Assembly (NCBI GenBank): GCA_938023905.1
Contig: CALJCO010000011.1
Coordinates: 1-64,000 of the forward strand
Length of the DNA stretch: 64,000 nt
Reading direction: 5' to 3'
DNA from: an uncultured Collinsella sp.
Lineage (GTDB): Bacteria > Actinomycetota > Coriobacteriia > Coriobacteriales > Coriobacteriaceae
In this document: positions 35,398 to 43,389 of the stretch, piece by piece
Layout of the letters: every line of letters starts with the position of its first letter
Position numbering within the stretch: position 1 is the first letter of the stretch
Translations under genes and position numbers: made by a program
Notes under the pieces: generated by a model
Seen by the model: only the letters and a program-made list of their open reading frames with translations
Database searches by the model: none
Told to the model about the DNA's origin: nothing

Positions 35398-35524
35398 AGA
35401 GTCCTCCTCAGCATACGAGCGCACGCCTCCATGCGCCCGGACATTCAGATGCCACTATTCTAGCGCAGGTCAAGACTATAATCAGCGAGCGTTGCCAATC
35501 GGCCCCCAAACGGCAACCGACCAA

Positions 35525-35595
35525 AAAGGGACAGGTTTAATTTGGCAGGTCAAACGCTTTACCAATCAAAAATAACCTATCCCTTTATGCCAAAT
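35525..35595. repeat. Two opposed GGGACAGGTT repeat units
   Basis: AAAGGGACAGGTTTA (35525-35539) is inverted as TAACCTATCCCTTT (35573-35586), and ATTTGGCA (35540-35547) is inverted as TGCCAAAT (35588-35595), giving two interleaved stem possibilities. The same sequence family occurs at 1268-1290 and 2481-2503. It lies between pgi and the short alcohol-dehydrogenase-like gene. Confidence 0.5.
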
Positions 35596-35596
35596 A

Positions 35597-36121
35597 TTAG
35601 GCCGCAGCGCAGACGCTACCGAGCAACTCACGCAGAGGAGACCCGATGCCCTCCAGCAGTTCGGGCGCGATGATGGCAAAAACGGGAACCTCGCCGGCCC
35701 CCACGACGGCAGGCACCTTGCCCTCCGAGACGATACATCCATAAGGGACAAAACCGTCTTCGCCGACATCGAGCGCCGCCATGCGACGGGCGAGCTCGCG
35801 CGCAAAGCCGGCAGTATCGGCATCGCCAATCGCCAAGACAAAGTCCACGCCTTCGTCGGTCGCCAGGGCCACGGCTTCGTCGATCAGCTCGTCTCCTCCG
35901 TCGCCTTCAACCGAGCCGCAGCGGAAAAGCACGCGCTCGAGCAGGGCGCGATCGAGCGAGCCCAGCGCCGCCGAAACGAGCTCATCACGCGTGTGCTTGT
36001 CGCCTCCCAGCACGACCAGTGCCTTGGTGCCGCCATAGTGGGCAACCAATCGCCCGCACCAGCGAGCCACATCCCCATCCGCAACCAAGCGCGTCGGCAT
36101 ACCAAACCCATAGTTGACCAT
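35597..36121 (-). CDS. Half-length iron alcohol-dehydrogenase-like protein
   Basis: The protein of 174 residues resembles only the N-terminal nucleotide-binding half of iron-containing alcohol dehydrogenases: YGFGMPTRLVADGDVARWCG, GGTKALVVLGGDKHTR and ATDEGVDFVLAIGDADTAGFA. Family members are about 385 residues and continue with a helical metal-binding half, which is absent here. The GGGS motif is replaced by GDAD. It is either a diverged single-domain protein or a remnant; the frame is intact. Start ATG at 36121 (longer frame to 36172). Confidence 0.6.
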   Translation of the reverse strand: MVNYGFGMPTRLVADGDVARWCGRLVAHYGGTKALVVLGGDKHTRDELVSAALGSLDRALLERVLFRCGSVEGDGGDELIDEAVALATDEGVDFVLAIGDADTAGFARELARRMAALDVGEDGFVPYGCIVSEGKVPAVVGAGEVPVFAIIAPELLEGIGSPLRELLGSVCAAA

Positions 36122-36271
36122 TATCCCCACAACCCTTCCGTGCTTTATGGTGGTATCAATCGTTAGCCTCATGCTACGAAGCGAGCTTTTCCGAGCTGTT
36201 ACGCACTCTTTAGGGCTGCGTTAAAAACCCGATGCAGCCGCACGACCATACCTGCCAAAAAGGGGCAGGTT

Positions 36272-36331
36272 TTGACGGTGTCCGGTCGAGCAGGTATTAT
36301 CGAACAGGTATTCGATAAGAACATGTGTTTG
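36272..36331 (+). promoter_or_regulatory. Promoter with two LexA-like boxes for the Y-family polymerase
   Basis: TTGACG (36272-36277) and TATTAT (36295-36300) are separated by 17 bases. Directly downstream lie CGAACAGGTATTCG (36301-36314) and AGAACATGTGTTTG (36318-36331), both close to the Gram-positive LexA site CGAAC-N4-GTTCG. SOS induction is strongly suggested. Confidence 0.72.
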
Positions 36332-36343
36332 ATGGGAGGACGC

Positions 36344-37849
36344 GTGGGGCACGAGCGTCACACCTATATCTGCATCGACCTCAAGACGTTTTACGCTAGC
36401 GTCGAGTGCGTTGACCGTGGGCTTAACCCGCTCACCACCAACCTGGTCGTTGCCGACGAATCGCGCGGGCGCACGACCATCTGTCTCGCTATCACGCAGG
36501 CCATGAAAGACCTCGGGATACATAACCGCTGCCGTTTGTTCGAGATTCCCGACGGCATCGACTACATCAAGGCCGTACCGCGCATGCAGCACTATATGGA
36601 GGTGTCGGCGCAAATCTACGGCATCTATCTGGAATACGTGAGTCCGCAAGACATTCACGTCTACTCAATTGACGAGTGCTTTATCGACGTGACACCCTAT
36701 CTGGACCTCTATCACACCGATGCGGAAGGCTTCGCCTGCATGTTGCGCGACGAGGTCCTGGCACGCACCGGCATCACGGCGACGGTCGGCATCGGCCCCA
36801 ACCTATTCCAGGCCAAGGTTGCACTCGATATCACCGCCAAGCACGTGCCCAGTCGCATCGGAAAACTCGACGACGAGACCTTTCGCAAGGAGATCTGGCC
36901 CCATCGCCCCATCACCGACATCTGGGGCATCGGCCCCGGCGTGGCGGCCCGTCTCGAGAAATACGGCGTCTACGATCTGATGGGCGTCGCGGCGCTCGAC
37001 GAAAACCTGCTTTACGACGAGCTCGGCGTCAATGCCGAGTATCTCATCGACCACGCCTTTGGGCGCGAGCCGACAACCATCGCCGATATTCAGGCCTATC
37101 GCCCGCAGGCAACCTCAACAACCACGGGGCAAGTGCTATCGAAAGGCTATGCCTACGAGCAGGCCTACACCGTCTTGCGCGAGATGGTCGACAACGCCGT
37201 GTTGGACTTAGTCGATAAGCACGTGGTCTGTGACAGCATCTCACTCTTCGTAGGTTATGCGAGCGAACGAGCCGACATACGCCGCCTCGACGCCAGCGGC
37301 ACGGCGCAATATGTAGACGGATGCGGGCATTTGCGTTCGAGCACGTCGAGCATAGAACCCGCCGCAACCGCCGGCCCCGAGCTCGCACCCCGTGCGCCCA
37401 AGCCCGTCCAACGCGATGACGAACGGCACCGCCTGGTGCGCGAAGCACAGGCAATCGACGGCATCTTTGTGGGAGAGCACGGCGGCAAACCGCGTGGTGG
37501 CTATGCTGCGCTGTTCGCGCATTCCAATGCATCCCGCAAGCTGCCCGAGCGCACCAATTCGTTTAAGAAGATCATGGGGTATTTCGATGACCTTTGGGCA
37601 CAAACAGTCGATCCCAAACGACCGGTCAAGCGCATCAACCTTGGATTTGGCAACCTCATGCCCGAGGAATTTACCACCATCGATCTGTTCAGCGATATCG
37701 AGGCCGATGAGCGCGAGCGCGACCTGGCGCGCGCCGTCCTGGCCGTGAAAGGCAAGTACGGCAAGAACGCGCTCGTCAAGGGATTAAGCTTTACCGCCGG
37801 CGCCACCGCGCGCGAACGCAACGACCAAGTTGGAGGACACCGTGCCTAA
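36344..37849 (+). CDS. Y-family DNA polymerase (UmuC/DinB-like, YqjW-type)
   Basis: The protein of 501 residues begins with ICIDLKTFYASVECVDRG (metal Asp in the family's FxxxDxxxFYASVE) and continues with YSIDECFIDVT, a second metal motif, and SIGIGPN-like VGIGPNLFQAKVALDITAK. The C-terminal half includes GFGNL and the little-finger region. It is the Firmicutes-type UmuC/UvrX translesion polymerase. GTG at 36344 follows GGGAGG. Two LexA-like boxes lie upstream, and a YolD-like gene overlaps its end. Confidence 0.88.
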   Translation: MGHERHTYICIDLKTFYASVECVDRGLNPLTTNLVVADESRGRTTICLAITQAMKDLGIHNRCRLFEIPDGIDYIKAVPRMQHYMEVSAQIYGIYLEYVSPQDIHVYSIDECFIDVTPYLDLYHTDAEGFACMLRDEVLARTGITATVGIGPNLFQAKVALDITAKHVPSRIGKLDDETFRKEIWPHRPITDIWGIGPGVAARLEKYGVYDLMGVAALDENLLYDELGVNAEYLIDHAFGREPTTIADIQAYRPQATSTTTGQVLSKGYAYEQAYTVLREMVDNAVLDLVDKHVVCDSISLFVGYASERADIRRLDASGTAQYVDGCGHLRSSTSSIEPAATAGPELAPRAPKPVQRDDERHRLVREAQAIDGIFVGEHGGKPRGGYAALFAHSNASRKLPERTNSFKKIMGYFDDLWAQTVDPKRPVKRINLGFGNLMPEEFTTIDLFSDIEADERERDLARAVLAVKGKYGKNALVKGLSFTAGATARERNDQVGGHRA

Positions 37850-38267
37850 ACCCAAACAACAGCCCGTGCGCCCGCTGACCGCCTTCGAGCGCCTGGCGGA
37901 CCCCGAGGGAAGACGTCGATCCGCCGACCCCAAGCTCACCGCCAACGGCGCCGTCCGTGCCGGCCGTGCCGCGCAGTTTATGCCCTTTGCCGCCCTCACG
38001 GGATACTACGAACTCGTGCGCAAGCAGGAAATCACCGTCGAGCCAAAACGTGAGCTCACGGAAGAAAAAGCCCTCGTGCTCTCTAAAAAACTCGAGGGTC
38101 TCAAACGTGGCGACTTGGTTCGTGTCACCTATTACGATACATACGGCTATCGCAGCCGCACCGGCATCCTCGACGAGGCGCTCCCCGCCTTCAAGCTCCT
38201 CAAGCTCCGAGACATCGCCATCGACTTCGACGACATCCAAGACATCGAGCTGCGCGGACGAGCCTAG
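37842..38267 (+). CDS. YolD-like protein, partner of Y-family polymerase
   Basis: The protein of 141 residues shows the YolD pattern: FERLADPEGRRRSADPKLTANG, RAAQFMPFAALTGYYELVRKQE, LVRVTYYDTYGYRSRTG and KLRDIAIDFDDIQDIELRG. YolD proteins are found with UmuC-like polymerases and probably act as their accessory subunits, like UmuD'. The start GTG at 37842 follows GGAGG and overlaps the polymerase stop (GTGCCTAA), so the two are translationally coupled. Together they form a damage-inducible mutagenesis cassette. Confidence 0.85.
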   Translation: MPKPKQQPVRPLTAFERLADPEGRRRSADPKLTANGAVRAGRAAQFMPFAALTGYYELVRKQEITVEPKRELTEEKALVLSKKLEGLKRGDLVRVTYYDTYGYRSRTGILDEALPAFKLLKLRDIAIDFDDIQDIELRGRA

Positions 38268-38293
38268 CCAAGGAAGCGCACCCAGAGCGACGC

Positions 38294-38677
38294 TTACAGC
38301 GTCATGACGTAGTAACCCGCATCTCTCACGGCAGTCTCAAGGACACCGCGATTGATCGGCCGCTTGGAGCGCACACGCGCTGTGTGGTCCGCGTACGTTA
38401 CCGTAGCCCACACACCATCCAGCGCATTGAGGGCATTGGCTACATTCTGAGCGCAGCCTTCACAGCTCATGCCGCCGATGAGCAGCTCATCGCTATAGGG
38501 ATAGTGTGACGCATCGGTATCCACCACAACAACCTTTTTGGCCTTCTTGCCGCTCGCACCATCGCTGCAACAACTCTTCCCGTGTGTCGAAGCGGCAATG
38601 CGACGCAGTCCAAAAAACATGCCGACGGCAATGACGGCCAGCACGATGAGATTCGCAGGGTTGAGCAAGTCACTCAT
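38294..38677 (-). CDS. Membrane-anchored heavy-metal-associated (HMA) protein
   Basis: The protein of 127 residues starts with a membrane segment (MSDLLNPANLIVLAVIAVGMFFGLRR), then a Cys pair (KSCCSDG) and a C-terminal HMA domain with GMSCEGCAQNV, the copper-binding CxxC. It resembles a membrane-tethered copper chaperone, combined with a FeoB-associated Cys-rich N-terminus. ATG at 38677 follows GGGGAG. A CsoR-type palindrome lies upstream, so copper regulation is plausible. There is no P-type ATPase neighbour in the window. Confidence 0.8.
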   Translation of the reverse strand: MSDLLNPANLIVLAVIAVGMFFGLRRIAASTHGKSCCSDGASGKKAKKVVVVDTDASHYPYSDELLIGGMSCEGCAQNVANALNALDGVWATVTYADHTARVRSKRPINRGVLETAVRDAGYYVMTL

Positions 38678-38706
38678 GCGCTCCCCTTTCAAGTAGCACT
38701 ATCTAG

Positions 38707-38723
38707 ATACCCCCATGGGGTGT
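38707..38723. promoter_or_regulatory. CsoR-like operator palindrome
   Basis: ATACCCCCATGGGGTGT is a near-perfect copy of the copper-sensor CsoR/RicR site TACCC-N6-GGGTA. It lies 30 bases upstream of the HMA gene start. No csoR gene is in the window. Confidence 0.5.
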
Positions 38724-38785
38724 CCCCATCTTAACCCAAAATCATGTCTGTTCGGTCAATTAGTTTCCCTCTTCAAACTTTTTTG

Positions 38786-38813
38786 TTGACCATGGCTTAC
38801 TTTCGTGTATAAG
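38786..38813 (+). promoter_or_regulatory. Promoter of the DUF3793 gene
   Basis: TTGACC (38786-38791) and TATAAG (38808-38813) are separated by 16 bases. The transcript would start near 38820, about 30 bases before the GTG start. Confidence 0.6.
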
Positions 38814-38851
38814 TTTTCCTAGGCTAACAGTTTAGATCCGTAAGGAGCGCC

Positions 38852-39556
38852 GTGACTCGAACCATAGACATCCCAACGTTTCAGGCGGCAGTCGTGCGCA
38901 ACTGCTCTCCCACGCTCGCGGGCATCAAGCCGGCATCGCTCTTTACCTATCCAGGCACCTACGCCCACGGGGACGGCTCGACCACAACCGAAACCATTGC
39001 AGAACGCCGAGCACGCCTGCTCAACGTTATCGCCCAGTGCAATCGCGAGCTTGACCCGCTCGGCATCCACCTGAGTGTTTTGGTCTGGCGGCCCTGCGGA
39101 GCGCTCGTGTACGCGTACCAAGCCAAAAACCTCACCACCTATTTCGCAGACCCTCGCGTCCAAACGGCGCTCACCTCGGAAGGCTACGACACGAGAGACC
39201 TTTCGGCATGCCTTGTGCATTTGGCATCACGCATCACGCTCGCGAGCAATAACGTCGCGGAATGCGCCTGCAGCCAGACTCGATGCGCACTACCCCAGCA
39301 AGCTAGCTGCAGCAAAGACTGCACCTGCGAGTTTCCGCACGAAATAGGCTACTTCCTTGGATATCCCTACGACGACGTGCACGAGTTTATCGTCCAGCGC
39401 GGCGAGAACTACAAGGTCTTTGGGGCCTGGAAGGTTTACGCAAATGTCGAGCAGGCGCTTGCGACGTTTGATGCCTACCGTGCCTGCACCCAATACTTCA
39501 CTTTTATCTATCAGCAGGGCTGCAGCCTGGCGCAACTTGCCCAGGCAACCCGATAG
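38852..39556 (+). CDS. DUF3793 family protein
   Basis: The protein of 234 residues has LGIHLSVLVWRPCGALVYAYQA and EIGYFLGYPYDDVHEFIV plus FGAWKVYANVEQA, typical of DUF3793. This family often sits beside a flavodoxin in anaerobes. Two Cys clusters (CACSQTRCA, CSKDCTCEF) are present and may bind metal. Function is unknown. GTG at 38852 follows AAGGAG. It is 45 bases upstream of the flavodoxin gene; the pair may respond to iron supply, although I see no clear Fur box. Confidence 0.82.
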   Translation: MTRTIDIPTFQAAVVRNCSPTLAGIKPASLFTYPGTYAHGDGSTTTETIAERRARLLNVIAQCNRELDPLGIHLSVLVWRPCGALVYAYQAKNLTTYFADPRVQTALTSEGYDTRDLSACLVHLASRITLASNNVAECACSQTRCALPQQASCSKDCTCEFPHEIGYFLGYPYDDVHEFIVQRGENYKVFGAWKVYANVEQALATFDAYRACTQYFTFIYQQGCSLAQLAQATR

Positions 39557-39601
39557 AACGTACAAGCCGCGGCAAGCGCCGCACGACCGAAAGGACAAAA
39601 C

Positions 39602-40021
39602 ATGAGCAAGATCGCCGTCGTCTACTGGAGCGGCACGGGCAATACCGAGGCCATGGCAAACCTCGTCGCCGAAAGCGCCACGTCCGCGGGGGCCGAGACT
39701 GAGGTCATCCCCTGCGCCGACTTCTCTGCCGACAAGGCCGCCGAATATGATGCCTTCGCCTTCGGCTGCCCCGCCATGGGCTCCGAGGAGCTTGAGTATG
39801 ACGAGTTTCAGCCTATGTGGGACGAGGTCAAGGAGACCCTCGGCGACAAGAAGGTCGTCCTCTTTGGCTCCTATTCGTGGGCCGAGGGCGAGTGGATGGA
39901 CAACTGGAAGGCCGACGCCGACGAGGCCGGCGTCAACGTCGTGGACTCCGTCATTTGCTACGATGCGCCCGACGATGAGGGCGAGGCGGCCTGCAAGGCC
40001 CTCGGAGCCGAGCTCGCGTAA
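39602..40021 (+). CDS. Flavodoxin
   Basis: The protein of 139 residues has the FMN-phosphate loop VYWSGTGNTEAMA at the N-terminus and FGSYSWAEGEWMDNW for the isoalloxazine ring. It is a short-chain flavodoxin, a one-electron carrier that replaces ferredoxin under low iron. It is downstream of the DUF3793 gene and shares its promoter. The run ends in a large terminator shared with the opposing transporter gene. Confidence 0.92.
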   Translation: MSKIAVVYWSGTGNTEAMANLVAESATSAGAETEVIPCADFSADKAAEYDAFAFGCPAMGSEELEYDEFQPMWDEVKETLGDKKVVLFGSYSWAEGEWMDNWKADADEAGVNVVDSVICYDAPDDEGEAACKALGAELA

Positions 40022-40070
40022 CGAAACCAGGCCTCCAAAAGAGCCTGTATCACAGCGCATCCCCATCCCT

Positions 40071-40116
40071 ACAAAAGAGCGGGGGCTGGATTCAAGTCCA
40101 GCCCCCGCTCTTTTGT
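40071..40116. terminator. Bidirectional terminator between flavodoxin and the ABC ATPase gene
   Basis: ACAAAAGAGCGGGGGCTGGA and TCCAGCCCCCGCTCTTTTGT are perfect complements (20 bp) with a TTCAAG loop. Both ends have A/T runs, so it serves the convergent genes on both sides. Confidence 0.92.
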
Positions 40117-40137
40117 AACGGCAGTTACATCAACCGG

Positions 40138-40890
40138 CTACGAGATATTTCCCAAGAACGCCTTGGTGCGCTCGCTCTTGGGGTGGTCGAAGACCTCGCT
40201 CGGCGTACCCTCTTCCACAATGACGCCGCCGTCCATAAAGACGACGCGGTCGGCGACATCGCGGGCAAAGCCCATCTCGTGCGTCACGACGATCATGGTC
40301 ATGCCGTCGCGTGCCAGGTCGCGCATGACACCCAGGACGTCGCGCACGAGCTCGGGGTCGAGCGCCGAGGTGGCCTCGTCAAAGAGCATGACGTGCGGGT
40401 TCATCGACAGGGCGCGGGCGATGGCAACGCGCTGCTGCTGACCGCCCGAGAGCTGGCTCGGCATAAAGTCGATACGCTCGGCAAGACCGACCTTGGTCAG
40501 CTCCTCGACGGCAATCTTCTCGGCCTCTTCCTTGCTGCGCTTGAGCACCTTCTGCTGCGCGAGCATGACGTTCTTTTTGACTGAGAGGTGCGGGAACAAA
40601 TTGAACTGCTGGAACACCATACCCAGATGCGTGCGCACCTTGTTAAGATCGACGCCCTTGGCGCACACGTCCACACCCTCAACGACAATCGAGCCACTCG
40701 TGGGATGCTCAAGACGGTTGATGCAGCGAAGCATCGTCGACTTACCCGAGCCCGAGGGACCCAGAACTACGACGACCTCGCCCTTGTGCACATCCAGATC
40801 GATATCGCGCAGGACCACGTTATCGCCAAAGGCCTTCTGGAGGTTCTTGATGCTGACGACGACCTCGTTCGAGTTATTGGTTTCGCTCAT
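40138..40890 (-). CDS. Polar amino acid ABC transporter ATP-binding protein
   Basis: The protein of 250 residues is a complete ABC ATPase: Walker [12 protein letters not shown]-loop [13 protein letters not shown], signature [15 protein letters not shown] and Walker [16 protein letters not shown], with the H-loop HEMGFA. It is of the GlnQ/HisP type that powers polar amino acid uptake. It is the third gene of the SBP-permease-ATPase unit, 12 bases after the permease. The unit ends at the strong bidirectional terminator. Confidence 0.93.
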   Translation of the reverse strand: MSETNNSNEVVVSIKNLQKAFGDNVVLRDIDLDVHKGEVVVVLGPSGSGKSTMLRCINRLEHPTSGSIVVEGVDVCAKGVDLNKVRTHLGMVFQQFNLFPHLSVKKNVMLAQQKVLKRSKEEAEKIAVEELTKVGLAERIDFMPSQLSGGQQQRVAIARALSMNPHVMLFDEATSALDPELVRDVLGVMRDLARDGMTMIVVTHEMGFARDVADRVVFMDGGVIVEEGTPSEVFDHPKSERTKAFLGNIS

Positions 40891-40902
40891 GATAGGACCT
40901 CC

Positions 40903-42264
40903 TTACAGACCGGCGATGTGATCGGCGGGCGTCGCGACGACCTGTCCGGCGCTCTTGGCGGGACGCTTCTTCTTAGTTTCGGCCGTGCCCAAAAGCCTCG
41001 CCTCAAGGCCGCTCACCAAGCGAGCGAGCGGCAGGGTGATGACCAGATAGAACAGGGCGGCAACCACGTACGGTGTAATAGAGCCCGTCGTGGCCACGAT
41101 GGTACGGGCGTTCATGACGATCTCGACCACGCCCACGGCCGCGAGCAGCGACGTATCCTTGTAAAGCAGGATAAACTCGCTGGTCAGCGTAGGCAGGACA
41201 TTGCGGAACGTCTGCGGAATCATAACGTAGAGCAGCGTCTGGAAGGCGTTCATGCCCAGCGAGCGCGCGGCCTCGTTTTGGCCCTTGGGGATCGACTGAA
41301 TACCGGCGCGGAAGATCTCGCACAGGTAGGCGGACGAGTTCATGGCCATGACGATGACGCCCAGCACATAATCGTCAACCTTGACGCCGGCCAGCGGCAG
41401 GCCAAAGAACGCGATGTAGATCTGCAGGAACGCCGGCGTACCGCGGATGATATTCACATAGATGCCGGCAAGGCAACGCAGGATGCGCGACTTGGAGATG
41501 CGCATGAGTGACAAGGCAAAGCCAAAGGGAATGGCCAACGGAAATGCCACGAGCACGATCGAGAGCGACATGAGGAAGCCTTTGAAGACGATCGGCAGGC
41601 TCTGAACCAAAATGACCGGGTTCAGGAACAGGCGAAGGAACATGTTGGAATTCCATGCCTCGACCCACGGCTGCTCCTTAAGGTCGGCCAGGAAGTTATC
41701 GAAGGCCGTCACGCCCTTGATCTCCACCGACGGAATCTTGGAGATCTTCTTGGTCGACCCGTCGGCGAGCGTATAGGTGCCGCTAAAGGCCTCATCGCCG
41801 CCCTCGACGGGGAAGGTCACGCCGTAAACCTCGACACGGAAAAAGCCGCCGGCAGGCGCCGTCTCGCCAAAGTCAATCTTGAGCGTCTGGCCGTCAGCCT
41901 TGCACGTGGGTTTCATGGGCGTACGATCCATGAGGTCCTCGCCCGAGAGCATCGTCAATCGCGTGTCATCGGTACCAAACGTCGTGCCGTCGACAAACGT
42001 CAAAGAAAGACCGCTCAGCTCCTCGTCGGCATCGGCCTGAACTTCCCAGGTAATGCGCGTCTCGGTGCCGCCGACCACATCGCTGCCCGAACCGGTGTTG
42101 GGTCGGGCGGTAATCTTTGCGGTCTCAAGCGCCTGGGCGGTCGTGGGCGCATATGCCCCCGCGCACACCAGCGCGAGCGCCACGGCCATGACGCAGGCTA
42201 GCTTTTGGAGCAAGACGGGCAGTGGAAAACGCTGCTCAGCGGCCCCTTTGTTCAGTCGAGACAA
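40903..42264 (-). CDS. ABC transporter permease with N-terminal extracytoplasmic domain
   Basis: The protein of 453 residues starts with a signal sequence (LPVLLQKLACVMAVALALVCAGAYAP). An extracytoplasmic domain of about 120 residues follows (to about 190; ETRITWEVQADADEELSGLS, DFGETAPAGGFFRVEVYG), and then a standard HisM/GlnP-type permease with about five segments and the EAA loop EAARSLGMNAFQTLL. Ordinary permeases of this group have about 220 residues. TTG at 42264 follows AGGAG. The extra domain may dock the substrate-binding protein or act as a sensor. Confidence 0.85.
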   Translation of the reverse strand: MSRLNKGAAEQRFPLPVLLQKLACVMAVALALVCAGAYAPTTAQALETAKITARPNTGSGSDVVGGTETRITWEVQADADEELSGLSLTFVDGTTFGTDDTRLTMLSGEDLMDRTPMKPTCKADGQTLKIDFGETAPAGGFFRVEVYGVTFPVEGGDEAFSGTYTLADGSTKKISKIPSVEIKGVTAFDNFLADLKEQPWVEAWNSNMFLRLFLNPVILVQSLPIVFKGFLMSLSIVLVAFPLAIPFGFALSLMRISKSRILRCLAGIYVNIIRGTPAFLQIYIAFFGLPLAGVKVDDYVLGVIVMAMNSSAYLCEIFRAGIQSIPKGQNEAARSLGMNAFQTLLYVMIPQTFRNVLPTLTSEFILLYKDTSLLAAVGVVEIVMNARTIVATTGSITPYVVAALFYLVITLPLARLVSGLEARLLGTAETKKKRPAKSAGQVVATPADHIAGL

Positions 42265-42324
42265 GGTGGCTCCTATCGTAGAAGTTGCCGGCAAAACGAG
42301 ACGGAAACGCTCTCCGTCAAGAAA

Positions 42325-42361
42325 AGCGCAAAGGCCCTCTCCGCAAAACGGAAAGGGCCCG
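42325..42361 (-). terminator. Hairpin between SBP gene and permease gene
   Basis: GGCCCTCTCCG (42335-42345) pairs with CGGAAAGGGCC (42351-42361) with one mismatch. The minus strand continues TTTGCGCTTTTC. It probably lowers permease relative to SBP transcript, as is common in these operons. Confidence 0.6.
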
Positions 42362-42381
42362 CGCGCAATCAAGTGACTATT

Positions 42382-43242
42382 TTACTTGATGTTGTACTTA
42401 GCCATGAGGGCGTCAACGGTACCGTCGTCGGTCAGGTCCTTGATGGCCTGGTTGATGTCGTCCTTGAGCTTGGTGTTGCCCTGGTTGATGGCGATGGCGT
42501 ACTCCTCGCCGGTGCTGACCTGCTTGATGGTCTGGCAGGTGTTGAACTGCTCGGCGGTCAGCTGGCTGGCAACGGAGCGGTTGGTGACTACGGCATCGCC
42601 CTTATCGGACTGCAGGGCGCTGAAGCACTCGGTGGCGTCCTTGTAGGGGACGATCTTGGCCTTGGGGAAGTTCTCCTGGGCAAAGGCCTCGGCGGTCGAT
42701 CCAGACTGGACGATGATGGTAGCGTCGGCGTTGTTGAGCTTCTCGCTGTAGTTGTCGGCCGTGATGTCGGTGTTATCGACCTTGGTCACGATAGCCTGAT
42801 CGTCCATGTAGTAGGAATCGGAGAAAGCGACTTCCTTCTCACGCTCGGGCGTGTCGGTGATAGCCGCGATGGAAACGTCATACTTGGCGCCCGAAGCAAC
42901 GCCGGGGACGAGCGTGTCGAAGTCGTTGTTGACGTACTCGACATCCAGACCCAGCTTGTCACCGATAGCCTTGATGAGCTCAAGGTCAAAGCCCTGGTAG
43001 TCGCCGTTGTCGTCCTTGTACTCAAACGGAGCGTACTCGGCAGAGGTGCCGACGGTCAGCGTACCGTCCTTGACGAGCGCGTACTCCTTGGAGCCATCGA
43101 CCTTCTCGACCTTCGCGTCGTCAGAGCTGCTGGAACCGGCATCGGAACCAGAGGTGGCGTTGGACGAGCCGCAGCCCGTCAGTGCGAGGGCGAGTGCCAT
43201 GGCGCCCGTGGCGGCAAATGCGCCAAGCTTCTTGAGCTTCAT
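42382..43242 (-). CDS. Amino acid ABC transporter substrate-binding lipoprotein
   Basis: The protein of 286 residues has a lipoprotein signal (LALALTGCGSS, lipobox LTGC) and a Ser-rich linker. A type II periplasmic-binding fold follows: LTVGTSAEYAPFEYKDDNGDYQGFDLELIKAIG, DTLVPGVASGAKYDVSIAAITDTPER and SDSYYMDDQAIV. Such proteins bind polar amino acids. The start ATG at 43242 follows AAGGAG. A promoter with TTGCGG and CATAAT 17 bases apart lies at 43300-43328. Confidence 0.93.
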   Translation of the reverse strand: MKLKKLGAFAATGAMALALALTGCGSSNATSGSDAGSSSSDDAKVEKVDGSKEYALVKDGTLTVGTSAEYAPFEYKDDNGDYQGFDLELIKAIGDKLGLDVEYVNNDFDTLVPGVASGAKYDVSIAAITDTPEREKEVAFSDSYYMDDQAIVTKVDNTDITADNYSEKLNNADATIIVQSGSTAEAFAQENFPKAKIVPYKDATECFSALQSDKGDAVVTNRSVASQLTAEQFNTCQTIKQVSTGEEYAIAINQGNTKLKDDINQAIKDLTDDGTVDALMAKYNIK

Positions 43243-43299
43243 AATCAGTCTCCTTCCAATGACCCCACGTGATTCAGGGGCCTGCAAAAACTGAGGGTT

Positions 43300-43328
43300 A
43301 TTATGCACCCGCTTGGAAGAATCCGCAA
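43300..43328 (-). promoter_or_regulatory. Promoter of the amino acid ABC operon
   Basis: On the minus strand TTGCGG (43323-43328) and CATAAT (43300-43305) are 17 bases apart, with the start expected about 50 bases before the SBP start codon. Confidence 0.6.
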
Positions 43329-43389
43329 TTAGAAAACTGATTGAAACAAACCCATAACGTGAATGGAGCACTCCACTTTATGACAGTCA

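Noticed and set aside
33712..35463. Plus-strand open frame of 583 codons antisense to pgi
   Set aside because: Its protein is low-complexity Gly/Val/Leu-rich, has no family features, and lies exactly opposite pgi, a clearly real gene; it is a codon-bias shadow.
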